A program made the translations under genes and the position numbers. Below are positions 17,388 through 25,686 of a stretch of DNA of 41,701 nt, piece by piece. The stretch is from assembly GCA_026418195.1 (NCBI GenBank), contig JAOABU010000021.1, positions 1 through 41,701 of the forward strand, in the 5' to 3' direction. The notes under the pieces are model-generated. The model did not search any database. It had not been told where the DNA came from and was given only the letters and a program-made list of their open reading frames with translations. Positions within the stretch are counted from its first letter, which is position 1. Every line of letters begins with the position of its first letter. Origin of the DNA: Spirochaetota bacterium (GTDB lineage: Bacteria > Spirochaetota > Spirochaetia > DTKZ01).

Positions 17388-18167
17388 ATGGTAGTAAGCG
17401 TAAGTCGACGAACCGACATTCCTGCCTTCTTCTTTGACTGGTTCTTGGAAAAATTGGACCTTGGGGTAGTAGAGGTTCCCCATCCCTTCAATCCCAACCA
17501 GAAAAAAGCGATTCCTTTGACCCATGAAGCCGTGGATGCCTTTGTATTCTGGACAAAAGATCCTAGTCGATTACTCCCTCCTCATCCCCTTCTAGACTCT
17601 TTTCCCTGGGTCGTACTTATCACTCTCACTCCTTACAGGAGGGATTGGGAGAACTCCTTTCCCGATAAAGAGTTCCTAATCCAACAATTCCAACGCCTCA
17701 GTGACCGCATTGGAAAGGAACGGGTAGTATGGCGGTACGATCCTATCATCCTAACCCAGGAAATCAGGGTAGACTGGCATAAGAGGCAGTTCGAAAAAAT
17801 TGCTCGAAGCCTATCAGGATATACAGATCGCTGTATCGTGAGTTTCGTTTCCCTTTACCGGAAAAATAAAGCCTTCCTAAATCGAATCGGGTGGATCGAC
17901 CCTACCCCTACCGAACGGATCACCCTCCTTCAATGTCTTCGGGAGTTGGCGGAGAACGAGTTCATCCAGCTCGTTACCTGCGCGGACCCTGTTTCTCCCT
18001 GGCCCGGAGCATGCATCGACGGAGACCTCTTATCTCGCGTGGCAGGGAGGGGCTTGGAATTAGAAAAGGATCCGAATCAACGCCCCGCCTGTCTCTGCAG
18101 GAAGAGCGTGGATATCGGCACCTATGGGACATGTAAAGGAGGATGTCTGTACTGTTATGCAAAGTAA
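17388..18167 (+). CDS. DUF1848 family protein
   Basis: A 259-residue protein of the DUF1848 family. Recognisable parts are SVSRRTDIPAFF at the N-terminus, VEVPHPFNPNQ, DAFVFWTKDP, WVVLITLTPY, ERVVWRYDPI and the C-terminal cysteine cluster ACLCRKSVDIGTYGTCKGGCLYCYAK. The cluster of five or more closely spaced Cys suggests an Fe-S centre, and the fold may be related to radical enzymes, but no function is known. It starts 51 bases after the activase gene. No proper SD precedes the ATG (AAGGGG is about 17 bases away), and no clear own promoter is found, so it may be read through from the activase gene. It ends 2 bases from the stop of the convergent dehydrogenase. Confidence 0.85.
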   Translation: MVVSVSRRTDIPAFFFDWFLEKLDLGVVEVPHPFNPNQKKAIPLTHEAVDAFVFWTKDPSRLLPPHPLLDSFPWVVLITLTPYRRDWENSFPDKEFLIQQFQRLSDRIGKERVVWRYDPIILTQEIRVDWHKRQFEKIARSLSGYTDRCIVSFVSLYRKNKAFLNRIGWIDPTPTERITLLQCLRELAENEFIQLVTCADPVSPWPGACIDGDLLSRVAGRGLELEKDPNQRPACLCRKSVDIGTYGTCKGGCLYCYAK

Positions 18168-18169
18168 GA

Positions 18170-19147
18170 CTAATACATCTGATGGAGATCCACCTCATTG
18201 GGCACCGGCCTTCCTTCCAGGTAAGCTTCCAAGTTCGCCACAGTAACTTTGATGTTTTCTATCGTCGCTTTCGGAGTGAACCCTCCCACGTGGGGAGATA
18301 GGACAACATTGGGAAGCTCATGAAAAGGAAAACGAGAGGGGAGGCAAATCTCTTCCCCTGTATTAGGATAGGAATACCAAGTATCAATCCCTGCTGCTTT
18401 CAAGATTCCTTCTTTCAAAGCCTGGTATAAAGCTTCTTCTTCAATTACTTCTCCTCGTCCCACATTCACCAGGATTTTCCCCTTCAGCAAGGATAGCTCT
18501 TCCTTTCCTATCAACCTGCGGGTTTTTTCTGTAAGGGGAAGGGTAGAAATTACAATATCCGCTACCTGTAGTGCTTCGGGAAGATCATAATATACTCCAT
18601 CGATCCCTTCGGGAATCGTTTCCATCACTCGTCTCCGATAGCAGACTACCTTGCAGTCGAAGGGCTGTAAGTAACGAGCTATCCATTGGGCAATGGCTCC
18701 TGCACCTAACAGTGTGACTGTATTGCCCACAATGGAATCCCAGGTATCAAAAATTCCTTTACCCGCCCAACCGTGCCAAACTCCACTGGCAAGATCCTGA
18801 TGATACTCCAACACTTTCCCTGTACAACAGAGGAGAAGGGCTAAGGCACGTTCTGCCACAAACCGAGCATTTCCATGAGAATTGAAGACTCTTACCCCTC
18901 GATTCATGAACACTTGCGCAGGTAGATGATCCACCCCAACGAAAGGAACGAACACTGCTCGAACGGAACGAGCCTGTTCATACACTCCCTTTGGTTCAAT
19001 TCCACCGACCAACACGTGAAAGGTTTCGATCTCCTTCAGTGTAGTTTCACGGTCTGTCACAAACTCATGCTCTGGATATCTTTCCATCAAGGGAGTGCAA
19101 TGTTCTTTCCATAGATCATTGAATCGGTAAGTGAATCCGATACGCAT
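18170..19147 (-). CDS. D-isomer-specific 2-hydroxyacid dehydrogenase
   Basis: A 325-residue NAD(P)-dependent enzyme reducing a 2-keto acid to a D-2-hydroxy acid, or the reverse. The Rossmann motif is LLGAGAIAQWIARYL. The substrate-binding arginine is in VNVGRGEVI, and the catalytic histidine in LSPHVGGFTPKA. The usual DVFEPEP loop is altered to GIDTWYSYPNTGE, so the acidic catalytic partner is less obvious and the substrate cannot be predicted. The ATG at 19147 is chosen because GGAGG lies 8 bases upstream; a GTG three codons earlier overlaps that SD. It is a single gene flanked by convergent DUF1848 and divergent helicase genes. Its nearness to a 2-hydroxyacyl-CoA dehydratase-type protein could reflect shared 2-hydroxyacid metabolism (speculative). 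Confidence 0.88.
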   Translation of the reverse strand: MRIGFTYRFNDLWKEHCTPLMERYPEHEFVTDRETTLKEIETFHVLVGGIEPKGVYEQARSVRAVFVPFVGVDHLPAQVFMNRGVRVFNSHGNARFVAERALALLLCCTGKVLEYHQDLASGVWHGWAGKGIFDTWDSIVGNTVTLLGAGAIAQWIARYLQPFDCKVVCYRRRVMETIPEGIDGVYYDLPEALQVADIVISTLPLTEKTRRLIGKEELSLLKGKILVNVGRGEVIEEEALYQALKEGILKAAGIDTWYSYPNTGEEICLPSRFPFHELPNVVLSPHVGGFTPKATIENIKVTVANLEAYLEGRPVPNEVDLHQMY

Positions 19148-19169
19148 TCTGTACACCTCCTACCAAACC

Positions 19170-19199
19170 TTACCATGAAACCCGTTCCTGTGGTATGGT
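19170..19199 (+). promoter_or_regulatory. Leaderless promoter of the DEAH helicase gene
   Basis: TTACCA (19170-19175) and TATGGT (19194-19199) with an 18-bp spacer. Seven bases separate the -10 from the ATG at 19207. No SD occurs. An upstream in-frame ATG at 19195 is inside the -10 hexamer. Confidence 0.6.
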
Positions 19200-19206
19200 T
19201 TTACTC

Positions 19207-21708
19207 ATGAAATTTCGCGAATTACCTGTATACACTCATAAAGATAGGATCCTCGAATCCCTTCAAAAGAGCCCAGTGATCGTGGTGGAAAGTCCCACAG
19301 GATCGGGGAAGACTACCCAGCTTCCAATTATCTTGTACGAAGCAGGATATTCGGAAAGAGGGGTGATCGGTGTCACCCAACCCCGGAGAATCGCAACCCT
19401 ATCGGTGAGTGACTTCATTGCACGACAATTGGGAGTCACTGTTCCTGGACTAGTAGGATACAAGATGCGGTTTGAGTATAAAACTACTCCAGAGACCCGT
19501 ATCAAGATCATGACGGACGGGATCCTGCTACAAGAGATCAAAGGTGACAATACCCTTTCCGAATACTCGGTGCTGATCGTGGATGAAGCCCATGAACGAA
19601 GCCTCAACATTGATTTCGTCCTAGGTTTGTTAAAACGAGTGTTGGAAATTCGTCCCCAGTTCAAAGTAATTATCTCATCAGCGACCATCAATGCGGAAGT
19701 CTTTTCCAGCTATTTCAACGACTGTCCCATCGTAAGAATCGACACTCCCATGTACCCGGTAACAGTGATTTACGATCCACCCGATCCAGAACTAGGAGAA
19801 GAAGGACTTCTAGTCAAGATCGAAAGTATCGTGGAGCGTTGTATTCGGGAGAAACGGAAGGGAGATATCCTAATTTTCCTTTCCGGAGAACAACAAATCA
19901 AAGATTGTATAGCTACTCTCTATGCGCAACCGTATCGGAAAAAGCTACACCTACTTCCTCTCTATGCGCGTCTAAGCAAGGAAGAGCAGGAACTCGTGTT
20001 CCTTCCGGCACCCAAGGGAAAAACAAAAGTGATCGTAGCCACTAACATCGCCGAAACCTCGGTCACCATCGATGGAGTCACCACCGTGATCGATTCTGGA
20101 TTGGCTAAAATCAATTACTATAATCCTAAAACCTACACCAGCAGTCTCATCGAAGGTCCCATCTCAAAGGCTTCCTGCAACCAGAGAAAAGGACGCGCAG
20201 GTCGAACTCAACCCGGAATCTGTTATAGGCTCTACACCAAAGAAGACTTCGAAGGCAGACCTCTCTTCACCACAGAAGAGATTCTCCGGACCGATCTCTC
20301 CGAGGTGGTTCTGCGAATGGCCGAGTTAGGGATCCGGGATTTCGAATCCTTTGATTTTATTTCTCCACCGGGCAAGCAAGGGATCGTGAGTGCAGTGGAA
20401 ACCCTATACCTGCTGGATGCCCTGAATCCGGATCGAACCCTCTCGAAAATCGGAACCATGATGGCTCAATTCCCCCTCATACCGCGACATGCCCGAATGA
20501 TCGTGGAAGCCATCCTTCGGTATCCAGACGTCTTGGAGGAAGTGTTGATTGCCAGCAGTTTCCTTACGGGGAATACCCCCTTCCTTCTACCCCAAGGAGA
20601 GGAAATAGCGGCCCGAAAGGCCCATCACACCTTTCGGGATCCCGCTGGTGATTTCGTTTCCTATATAAAAATCTTTCGAGCGTATGAACGAGCAGAAAAT
20701 AAGGAAAAATTCTGTGATCGATACTATCTGGACGCCCGAGTAATGGCAGAGATTCGAAACGTGAAAGACCAGCTCTCCCTTATTGTGAGCGAAATGGGAA
20801 TCCCCATCGGTTCAGGCGGCTCTATAAAAGACTTTCTCTGTGCTATTTCAAAGGGATTGATTCAGTTCGTCTGCGTACGGAGCGGAAAGGATGGATACCG
20901 TAGTCTCACGGCAGAACGTATCCTTATACACCCTAGCTCAGGGATGTACCGTGAGACCCCTCGATTTATCGTGGCGGGTGAAATCGTTCGAACTTCCCGC
21001 ATGTACGCTAGATCCGTTTCACCCTTAGAGAGAACCTGGCTTGAAGAAATTTCCCCAATTCTTGCTGAAGGGTTAAAGGCAGAAAAGGAGAAGAGAAAGG
21101 TTGAGATCGCAAAGGAGAAGGCTCCTCGTAGAGACACTACCTGGCAGATCAGCATTGGAAAGAAGATCTTCGAACTGAAACCCTTCAAGGGAAAGAAAAA
21201 AATCGCTCTCTTCCCATGGGAGGATTTGAAGGAGTTAGTGAGAAAAGAAGGAATCCAGATCCCAGGGCCCTATTTAAATTTACGAGGAAAGATCGTGATG
21301 GATGGCATGGATTTAGCTGTAGGAGAACGAATACCCAATATCTTTAAGATCGCTCGATTCCTGGATGTTTTCCTTCCATCCTGGCAAGGATCTCTACCTA
21401 AGGGAACCCTGAACAGTGGAGTGGGAAAAGCTCAATTGGTGGAGAGCCTCTCAAACCTCCTTCGGATCTGCAAGGTTAAAAAAGCTGGAAAGCGATACGG
21501 ATTCCTAGGTCTCCACACAGACCAGAAGGGAGTATACTGGTATAAACCCTCCCTTTCATTTTTTACCGCTCTTGAAACGAGTCTAGCCAGCTTGGAGACT
21601 CTCATTGACGAACTAGGATCTGAAGTTGAAGGGGGTTTGGAGGGTTTCTCCCTACGGGATCGGGTAAATAAGGCGTATCGAACGCTCAGTGCAGTGTTGG
21701 ATGCTTAA
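19207..21708 (+). CDS. DEAH-box ATP-dependent RNA helicase (HrpA-like)
   Basis: An 833-residue superfamily 2 helicase. Motifs: Walker A GSGKTTQ (32-38), motif Ia TQPRRIAT, DEAH (126-129), SAT (158-160), motif V TNIAETSVTIDG and motif VI QRKGRAGRTQPG. The helicase-associated and OB-fold regions follow (EILRTDLSEVVLRMAELGI; RFIVAGEIVRTSRMYAR). The length is nearer to HrpB than to the 1300-residue HrpA of E. coli, but the motif and OB-fold pattern is HrpA/DHX-like. Likely roles are RNA remodelling, ribosome rescue or mRNA turnover. The terminal 150 residues (after about 680) have no motif I recognise. The stop overlaps that of aroB in the shared palindrome TTAA (21705-21708). Confidence 0.93.
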   Translation: MKFRELPVYTHKDRILESLQKSPVIVVESPTGSGKTTQLPIILYEAGYSERGVIGVTQPRRIATLSVSDFIARQLGVTVPGLVGYKMRFEYKTTPETRIKIMTDGILLQEIKGDNTLSEYSVLIVDEAHERSLNIDFVLGLLKRVLEIRPQFKVIISSATINAEVFSSYFNDCPIVRIDTPMYPVTVIYDPPDPELGEEGLLVKIESIVERCIREKRKGDILIFLSGEQQIKDCIATLYAQPYRKKLHLLPLYARLSKEEQELVFLPAPKGKTKVIVATNIAETSVTIDGVTTVIDSGLAKINYYNPKTYTSSLIEGPISKASCNQRKGRAGRTQPGICYRLYTKEDFEGRPLFTTEEILRTDLSEVVLRMAELGIRDFESFDFISPPGKQGIVSAVETLYLLDALNPDRTLSKIGTMMAQFPLIPRHARMIVEAILRYPDVLEEVLIASSFLTGNTPFLLPQGEEIAARKAHHTFRDPAGDFVSYIKIFRAYERAENKEKFCDRYYLDARVMAEIRNVKDQLSLIVSEMGIPIGSGGSIKDFLCAISKGLIQFVCVRSGKDGYRSLTAERILIHPSSGMYRETPRFIVAGEIVRTSRMYARSVSPLERTWLEEISPILAEGLKAEKEKRKVEIAKEKAPRRDTTWQISIGKKIFELKPFKGKKKIALFPWEDLKELVRKEGIQIPGPYLNLRGKIVMDGMDLAVGERIPNIFKIARFLDVFLPSWQGSLPKGTLNSGVGKAQLVESLSNLLRICKVKKAGKRYGFLGLHTDQKGVYWYKPSLSFFTALETSLASLETLIDELGSEVEGGLEGFSLRDRVNKAYRTLSAVLDA

Positions 21709-22748
21709 GGTTCGAGGCCTCGTTCAATTACCTGTTTCACAAGGTCTGGATCCAGAGTAGTCAGAACTGTGTCCCCAAGAGTTCGTTGGAGAAGGAACCG
21801 AAGAGTACCTCGTTTCTTTTTATCCTGCTGCATGGCGTTCAAGATTTCTTCTGTGCGAACCCCAGAAACCCTTTCAGCATACCCAAACTTAGTTAAAAGG
21901 GCTTGTACCCGTTTCCCATAGGCTGGTTCCGTGACCCTTAACGATAGCCCTGCATCCATAGCCCGGTACAATCCCCATGCTACCGCTTCCCCATGGGTGT
22001 ATCTCTGGAAATGCGTAGCGGACTCCAGCCCATGGCCAAAGGTATGTCCAAGATTTAGATGGGCTCGTAGTTCTTGTTCCCTCAAATCTTTGGTTACATA
22101 AAAGGCCTTTACCAAGAGAGATCGTCGAATGAGAGTCTCATATGTGCCTAATGAAAGATTTTTCAATGAACCACCCTGTTCGGCAATCCCTTCTAGGAGC
22201 TGAAACAGTTCCGCATCCATCAGCATGGCGGATTTAATTACCTCGGCCATTCCTGACCGCAGTTCCCTCTCGGGAAGGGTTTTTAGCACCTTTGGATGGA
22301 TCCAGATTTGTTCGGCTGGATAGAAAGTTCCCACCATGTTTTTCCATCCTTGAAAATTGATGGCTGTCTTTCCTCCGAAGGATGCATCCACCATGGCTAA
22401 GAGAGTTGTAGGAACAAGATGGAGTCGGGCTCCTCGCATATAGAGGGACGCGGCAAAGGCGGTTACATCGCATACGACTCCCCCTCCGATTCCCACAAAA
22501 AGTGACCTTCGCTCTAGGCCTCGCGCTAGTGCTCTGCCCAGAATCTTTTCAATACTATGCCAATTTTTTCCTTCTTCTCCCGAAGGTATGATCACACGCT
22601 GCGTTTCGGGGTACGGAAATAGTACGGCCGTGTGCTCATCTTGTACTACTAGCACCGGATCGTCTGGGATTGAAGGGAAATCTTCTGAAAAGGTAACGGT
22701 GGTGCGGAAAGCACCTATCGAAAACTCGAAAGTAGAAGAATCCTTCAT
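21705..22748 (-). CDS. aroB: 3-dehydroquinate synthase
   Basis: A 347-residue enzyme making 3-dehydroquinate from DAHP, the second step of the shikimate pathway; it needs NAD and a divalent metal. Motifs: GIGGGVVCDVTAFAASLYMRG for NAD binding, PTTLLAMVDASFGGKTAINF, GMAEVIKSA, and the zinc ligands Glu in AEVIK, His in HLNLGHTFGHGLE and His in YTHGEAVAWG. The start lies inside the end of the upstream arsR-type gene (4-base ATGA overlap), so translation is coupled. No other aro gene is nearby, which makes the pairing with an ArsR-type regulator unusual. Confidence 0.95.
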   Translation of the reverse strand: MKDSSTFEFSIGAFRTTVTFSEDFPSIPDDPVLVVQDEHTAVLFPYPETQRVIIPSGEEGKNWHSIEKILGRALARGLERRSLFVGIGGGVVCDVTAFAASLYMRGARLHLVPTTLLAMVDASFGGKTAINFQGWKNMVGTFYPAEQIWIHPKVLKTLPERELRSGMAEVIKSAMLMDAELFQLLEGIAEQGGSLKNLSLGTYETLIRRSLLVKAFYVTKDLREQELRAHLNLGHTFGHGLESATHFQRYTHGEAVAWGLYRAMDAGLSLRVTEPAYGKRVQALLTKFGYAERVSGVRTEEILNAMQQDKKKRGTLRFLLQRTLGDTVLTTLDPDLVKQVIERGLEP

Positions 22749-23047
22749 TCGCTCTCTTTCGTCATGAGGGAACGAATGATCTTTTCCACAAAAGGGTCCA
22801 CGATTCTATAGATCCGTTTGTTCCCTTGTACATGGGACTGAACAATCCCTTTCTCTTTAAGGACCGCTAAATGTTGAGAAACTACAGGTTGGGGCTGGTT
22901 CAGACATGTCCATAACTCCGAGACACAGGGATCTTCCTCCCGAGCGATCAGACAAAGGAGTTTCAAGCGAATGGGATGCCCACATACTTTAAGCTTCTGG
23001 GAACATTCCTCTATTCGTTCATCTGAGCAGCAATCTAGAGAATTCAT
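22745..23047 (-). CDS. Cysteine-rich ArsR/SmtB-family regulator
   Basis: A 100-residue winged-helix repressor. The core LKVCGHPIRLKLLCLIA...CVSELWTCLNQPQPVVSQHLAVLKEKGIVQSHVQGNKRIYRI is typical of ArsR proteins, with the recognition helix around PQPVVSQHLAVLK. There are seven cysteines in the first half (positions 6, 7, 15, 22, 31, 40 and 48), including an N-terminal CC pair and the usual alpha-3 position PCVSELWTC. This suggests a thiol-based sensor of metal, arsenical, persulfide or redox state. It is translationally coupled to aroB. No SD is seen; a TATACT lies 4 bases before the ATG. Confidence 0.88.
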   Translation of the reverse strand: MNSLDCCSDERIEECSQKLKVCGHPIRLKLLCLIAREEDPCVSELWTCLNQPQPVVSQHLAVLKEKGIVQSHVQGNKRIYRIVDPFVEKIIRSLMTKESE

Positions 23048-23051
23048 ATAT

Positions 23052-23057
23052 AGTATA
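23052..23057 (-). promoter_or_regulatory. Possible -10 box of the arsR-aroB operon
   Basis: TATACT at 23052-23057 on the minus strand is followed after 4 bases by the ATG at 23047. The -35 at 17 bp is only TTTCTT (23075-23080). The surrounding AT-rich sequence contains the palindrome GTATAC, which could be part of an operator. Without an SD, a leaderless or near-leaderless mRNA is likely, but the promoter is weaker than the others. Confidence 0.35.
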
Positions 23058-23118
23058 CATACAATAAATTGAGAAAGAAATCAACTCTAATTCGTACCAA
23101 AATGATGAAATAGCACTA

Positions 23119-23147
23119 TTGACATCTAACCAAATTTTAATTACACT
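23119..23147 (+). promoter_or_regulatory. Promoter of the XRE-cupin regulator gene
   Basis: A perfect TTGACA (23119-23124) and TACACT (23142-23147) with a 17-bp spacer. Transcription should start near 23154, leaving a leader of about 9 bases with no SD before the ATG at 23163. Confidence 0.7.
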
Positions 23148-23161
23148 AAAATAAATTTAGT
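23145..23161. promoter_or_regulatory. Palindromic operator over the transcription start
   Basis: ACTAAA (23145-23150) and TTTAGT (23156-23161) form a perfect inverted repeat with a 5-base spacer. It overlaps the -10 box and the predicted transcription start. This is a natural place for autorepression by the XRE-cupin protein. Confidence 0.55.
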
Positions 23162-23162
23162 A

Positions 23163-23750
23163 ATGCTTAAGAATAGCGGCAAAACATACGGGGAAAGGAT
23201 ACGGGCCTTAAGGGAAATGCAGAAGCTCACCTTGAAAGGCGTAGCATCCTCAGTGGGGATCAGTGAAAGTCTTCTTTCCCAAATCGAACGCAACAAGGTT
23301 TCCCCTTCCATCGACACACTGATTCGTATTGCCGATACTCTTGGGGTGGATATGGAACACCTGTTCAAGGACTACCGTCAACAACGTACCGTATCCATCC
23401 TGCGAAAGGAAAATAGGAGCCGCCTAGAGAAGGATGGGGTGGTGTATGAACAGCTTTCCCGCTTGATCGATGGAGAGACAGAGACCGCAGTGGAAGTGGT
23501 CCTCCTAGAACTATCTCCCGGTTGTCGGAAAGGGAGTACCCAGTATGGGCATCGGGGGAAAGAGGTAGGAATTCTCTTGGAGGGTGAGGTAGAACTTCTC
23601 TATGGTGGAATATCTTACAATCTGCACGAAGGGGATAGTATTTCCTTTGATTCTACGATCCCACACACCCTTATCAATCATACCGATAAAAGGGTTCGGG
23701 CCATATGGGTTATGAGTCCCCCAAAACTGAATTTTTTTTCAGACTGGTAA
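23163..23750 (+). CDS. XRE-family regulator with cupin domain
   Basis: A 195-residue regulator. The N-terminal helix-turn-helix (about residues 8-65; YGERIRALREMQKLTLKGVASSVGISESLLSQIERNKVSPSIDTLIRIADTLGV) is the typical XRE type. A C-terminal small cupin (about 110-190; GHRGKEVGILLEGEVELLYGGISYNLHEGDSISFDSTIPHTLIN) should bind a small ligand. It stands 69 bases upstream of the LeuC/LeuD-type genes on the same strand, which suggests that it senses a substrate or product of that hydro-lyase. The start is supported by the promoter 16 bases upstream; there is no SD. Confidence 0.92.
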   Translation: MLKNSGKTYGERIRALREMQKLTLKGVASSVGISESLLSQIERNKVSPSIDTLIRIADTLGVDMEHLFKDYRQQRTVSILRKENRSRLEKDGVVYEQLSRLIDGETETAVEVVLLELSPGCRKGSTQYGHRGKEVGILLEGEVELLYGGISYNLHEGDSISFDSTIPHTLINHTDKRVRAIWVMSPPKLNFFSDW

Positions 23751-23819
23751 CCAGTAACAAGAACTAGGTTCCAACACACCGTTGGAGCAGCCCGAATAGG
23801 GACAGACGTAGGAGGATAT

Positions 23820-25106
23820 ATGGGTAAGACAATCGCAGAAAAGATCTTCGATGCCCACGAGGTGGATAGGCCCTTTCCGGATGTTAGGGTCTTGCGATTG
23901 GATCGGGTGTTCTGCCACGAGATTACCACCCCAACCGCAATCGATGATCTCATTCGAAGGGGAAAAGATCGGGTATTCGATCCAGAAAAAATCAAAGCCG
24001 TAATTGATCATGTGTCTCCCGCTAAGGATGAAAAGACCGCCTTACAAGGTAAAATCTTACGGGATTGGGTCCGAAGACACGGTATTAAGGATTTTTTCGA
24101 CATCGGGTCAAATGGGGTGTGCCATGCCCTGTTTCCGGAAAAGGGATTCATTCGCCCCGGTTTTACTGTGATTATGGGAGATTCCCATACGTGTACCTAT
24201 GGTGCCTTCGGTGCGTTTGCTGCAGGGGTAGGAACCACCGATTTAGAGGTAGGGATCCTCAAAGGAGTTTGCGCGTTTCGTACACCGCAAACGATTCGCA
24301 TCAATGTCCATGGAAACCTTCGGCCTGGTGTTTTCGCTAAAGATATTATTCTTGGAATCATCGGGAAGATTGGGGTGAATGGTGCCACCGATAGAGTAAT
24401 CGAGTTTCACGGCCCTGTAATCAGGACCCTGTCGATGGAATCACGAATGACCCTATGTAACATGGCCGTAGAAGCAGGAGCCACCAGTGGGATCTGCCAA
24501 CCGGACGAAACAACCGTGGAATACCTCTGGCCCTTCCTCAAAGGAGAATATTTTTCAAAACAAAAGGCCTTAGAGGATTTTTCTCAGTGGAAATCAGATC
24601 CCGATGCTGAGTATGAAACGGTAATCGATTTCGATGTGAGTGCCCTAGAACCCCTAGTTACCTTTGGGTACAAGCCAGACCAGGTAAAACCTGTTCGAGA
24701 GATGGAAGGTACGAAGGTTGATCAGGTGTACATTGGATCCTGTACAAACGGTCGGTACGAGGATCTGGAAGTCGCTGCTTCAGTTCTAAAAGGGAAGAAG
24801 ATCCATCCTCATGTCCGAGGAATCCTTGCACCTGCCACTCCTGAAGTGTATCGAAAAGCCCTAGAAACTGGCATCCTCAAGATCTTCCTCGACGCAGGAT
24901 TCTGCGTCACCAACCCTACCTGCGGTGCCTGTTTAGGCATGTCCAATGGAGTTCTTGCCCCAGGGGAAGTATGCGCATCCACTACCAATCGGAATTTCAA
25001 CGGTAGAATGGGCAAGGGAGGGATGATCCATCTGATGAGTCCTGCTACGGCTGCAGCTACCGCTATTGCGGGTGTAATAACCAACTCTTCCCTGTATACA
25101 AGATAG
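23820..25106 (+). CDS. Aconitase-family hydro-lyase, large subunit (LeuC/HacA-like)
   Basis: A 428-residue large subunit of a two-subunit 4Fe-4S hydro-lyase. The cluster ligands are Cys308 in IGSCTNGR and Cys368 and Cys371 in NPTCGACLG. Other motifs are VIMGDSHTCTYGAFGAFAAGVGTTD, EAGATSGI and the C-terminal NRNFNGRMG. It belongs to the prokaryotic LeuC/homoaconitase group of about 420 residues. The substrate could be isopropylmalate, homocitrate, citramalate/methylmalate or 2,3-dimethylmalate. No leuA or leuB lies nearby. A strong SD (AGGAGG) precedes the ATG. It is followed after 9 bases by the small subunit. Confidence 0.9.
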   Translation: MGKTIAEKIFDAHEVDRPFPDVRVLRLDRVFCHEITTPTAIDDLIRRGKDRVFDPEKIKAVIDHVSPAKDEKTALQGKILRDWVRRHGIKDFFDIGSNGVCHALFPEKGFIRPGFTVIMGDSHTCTYGAFGAFAAGVGTTDLEVGILKGVCAFRTPQTIRINVHGNLRPGVFAKDIILGIIGKIGVNGATDRVIEFHGPVIRTLSMESRMTLCNMAVEAGATSGICQPDETTVEYLWPFLKGEYFSKQKALEDFSQWKSDPDAEYETVIDFDVSALEPLVTFGYKPDQVKPVREMEGTKVDQVYIGSCTNGRYEDLEVAASVLKGKKIHPHVRGILAPATPEVYRKALETGILKIFLDAGFCVTNPTCGACLGMSNGVLAPGEVCASTTNRNFNGRMGKGGMIHLMSPATAAATAIAGVITNSSLYTR

Positions 25107-25115
25107 GAGGATTAC

Positions 25116-25640
25116 ATGAAACCCTTCGGTGGACCCGTACTATTTCTGGATCGTTCCGATATCAATACTGACGAAATTATTCCTGCCAAGTATCTTACAG
25201 AAATCTCTAAGGAAGCGTTGAAACCACACTTATTAGAGGATCTGAAGCTTGACGGATTCGATCCCGTTCGCGATTTAAAGGGTAAAGCCGCTATTGTAAC
25301 CAGAAAGAACTTCGGATGTGGTTCTTCCCGAGAACATGCTCCTTGGGCTTTGGAAGTGAATGGGATTTTTCTCGTAGTAGCGGAGAACTTTGCCCGGATC
25401 TTCAGGCAAAATATGTTCAATTGCGGGATGTTGGCCATTGAACTGCCGGCTGAAACCATCGATGAGTTGTTTAAAATCTTCAGTTCAGGTGAGACTCGGG
25501 TAGAAGTGGATTTTCCGAACGATCGATTGACCTTTTCCAATGGGAACACTAAAAAAACATACTCATACCTCCTTAGCCCCTTTGACAAAACCCTAGTGAA
25601 AGCAGGTGGATGGGTAGAGTACGCGGACGCAAAATACTAA
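25116..25640 (+). CDS. Aconitase-family hydro-lyase, small subunit (LeuD/HacB-like)
   Basis: A 174-residue swivelling-domain subunit that completes the active site with the upstream large subunit. Typical motifs are LFLDRSDINTDEIIPAKYL, the substrate-phosphate/carboxylate loop NFGCGSSREHAPWAL and AENFARIFRQNMFNCGMLAIEL. The specificity loop reads YLTE (26-29), whereas archaeal homoaconitases have YLRT and isopropylmalate isomerases YLV(Y/M) (family knowledge), so the substrate is left open. AGGAGG stands 6 bases before the ATG. Confidence 0.9.
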   Translation: MKPFGGPVLFLDRSDINTDEIIPAKYLTEISKEALKPHLLEDLKLDGFDPVRDLKGKAAIVTRKNFGCGSSREHAPWALEVNGIFLVVAENFARIFRQNMFNCGMLAIELPAETIDELFKIFSSGETRVEVDFPNDRLTFSNGNTKKTYSYLLSPFDKTLVKAGGWVEYADAKY

Positions 25641-25650
25641 CGATTTTGCA

Positions 25651-25679
25651 TTGACTTTGCAAAGCTTCCATCCTACAGT
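25651..25679 (+). promoter_or_regulatory. Leaderless promoter of the membrane/GGDEF-like gene
   Basis: TTGACT (25651-25656) and TACAGT (25674-25679) with a 17-bp spacer, starting 10 bases after the preceding stop codon. Seven bases separate the -10 from the ATG at 25687. The in-frame TTG at 25651 is the -35 hexamer, not a start codon. Confidence 0.7.
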
Positions 25680-25686
25680 GAAAGGT

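Noticed and set aside
25651-25686. TTG at 25651 as start of the membrane protein
   Set aside because: It coincides with a TTGACT -35 box followed by TACAGT at 17 bp, and has no SD.
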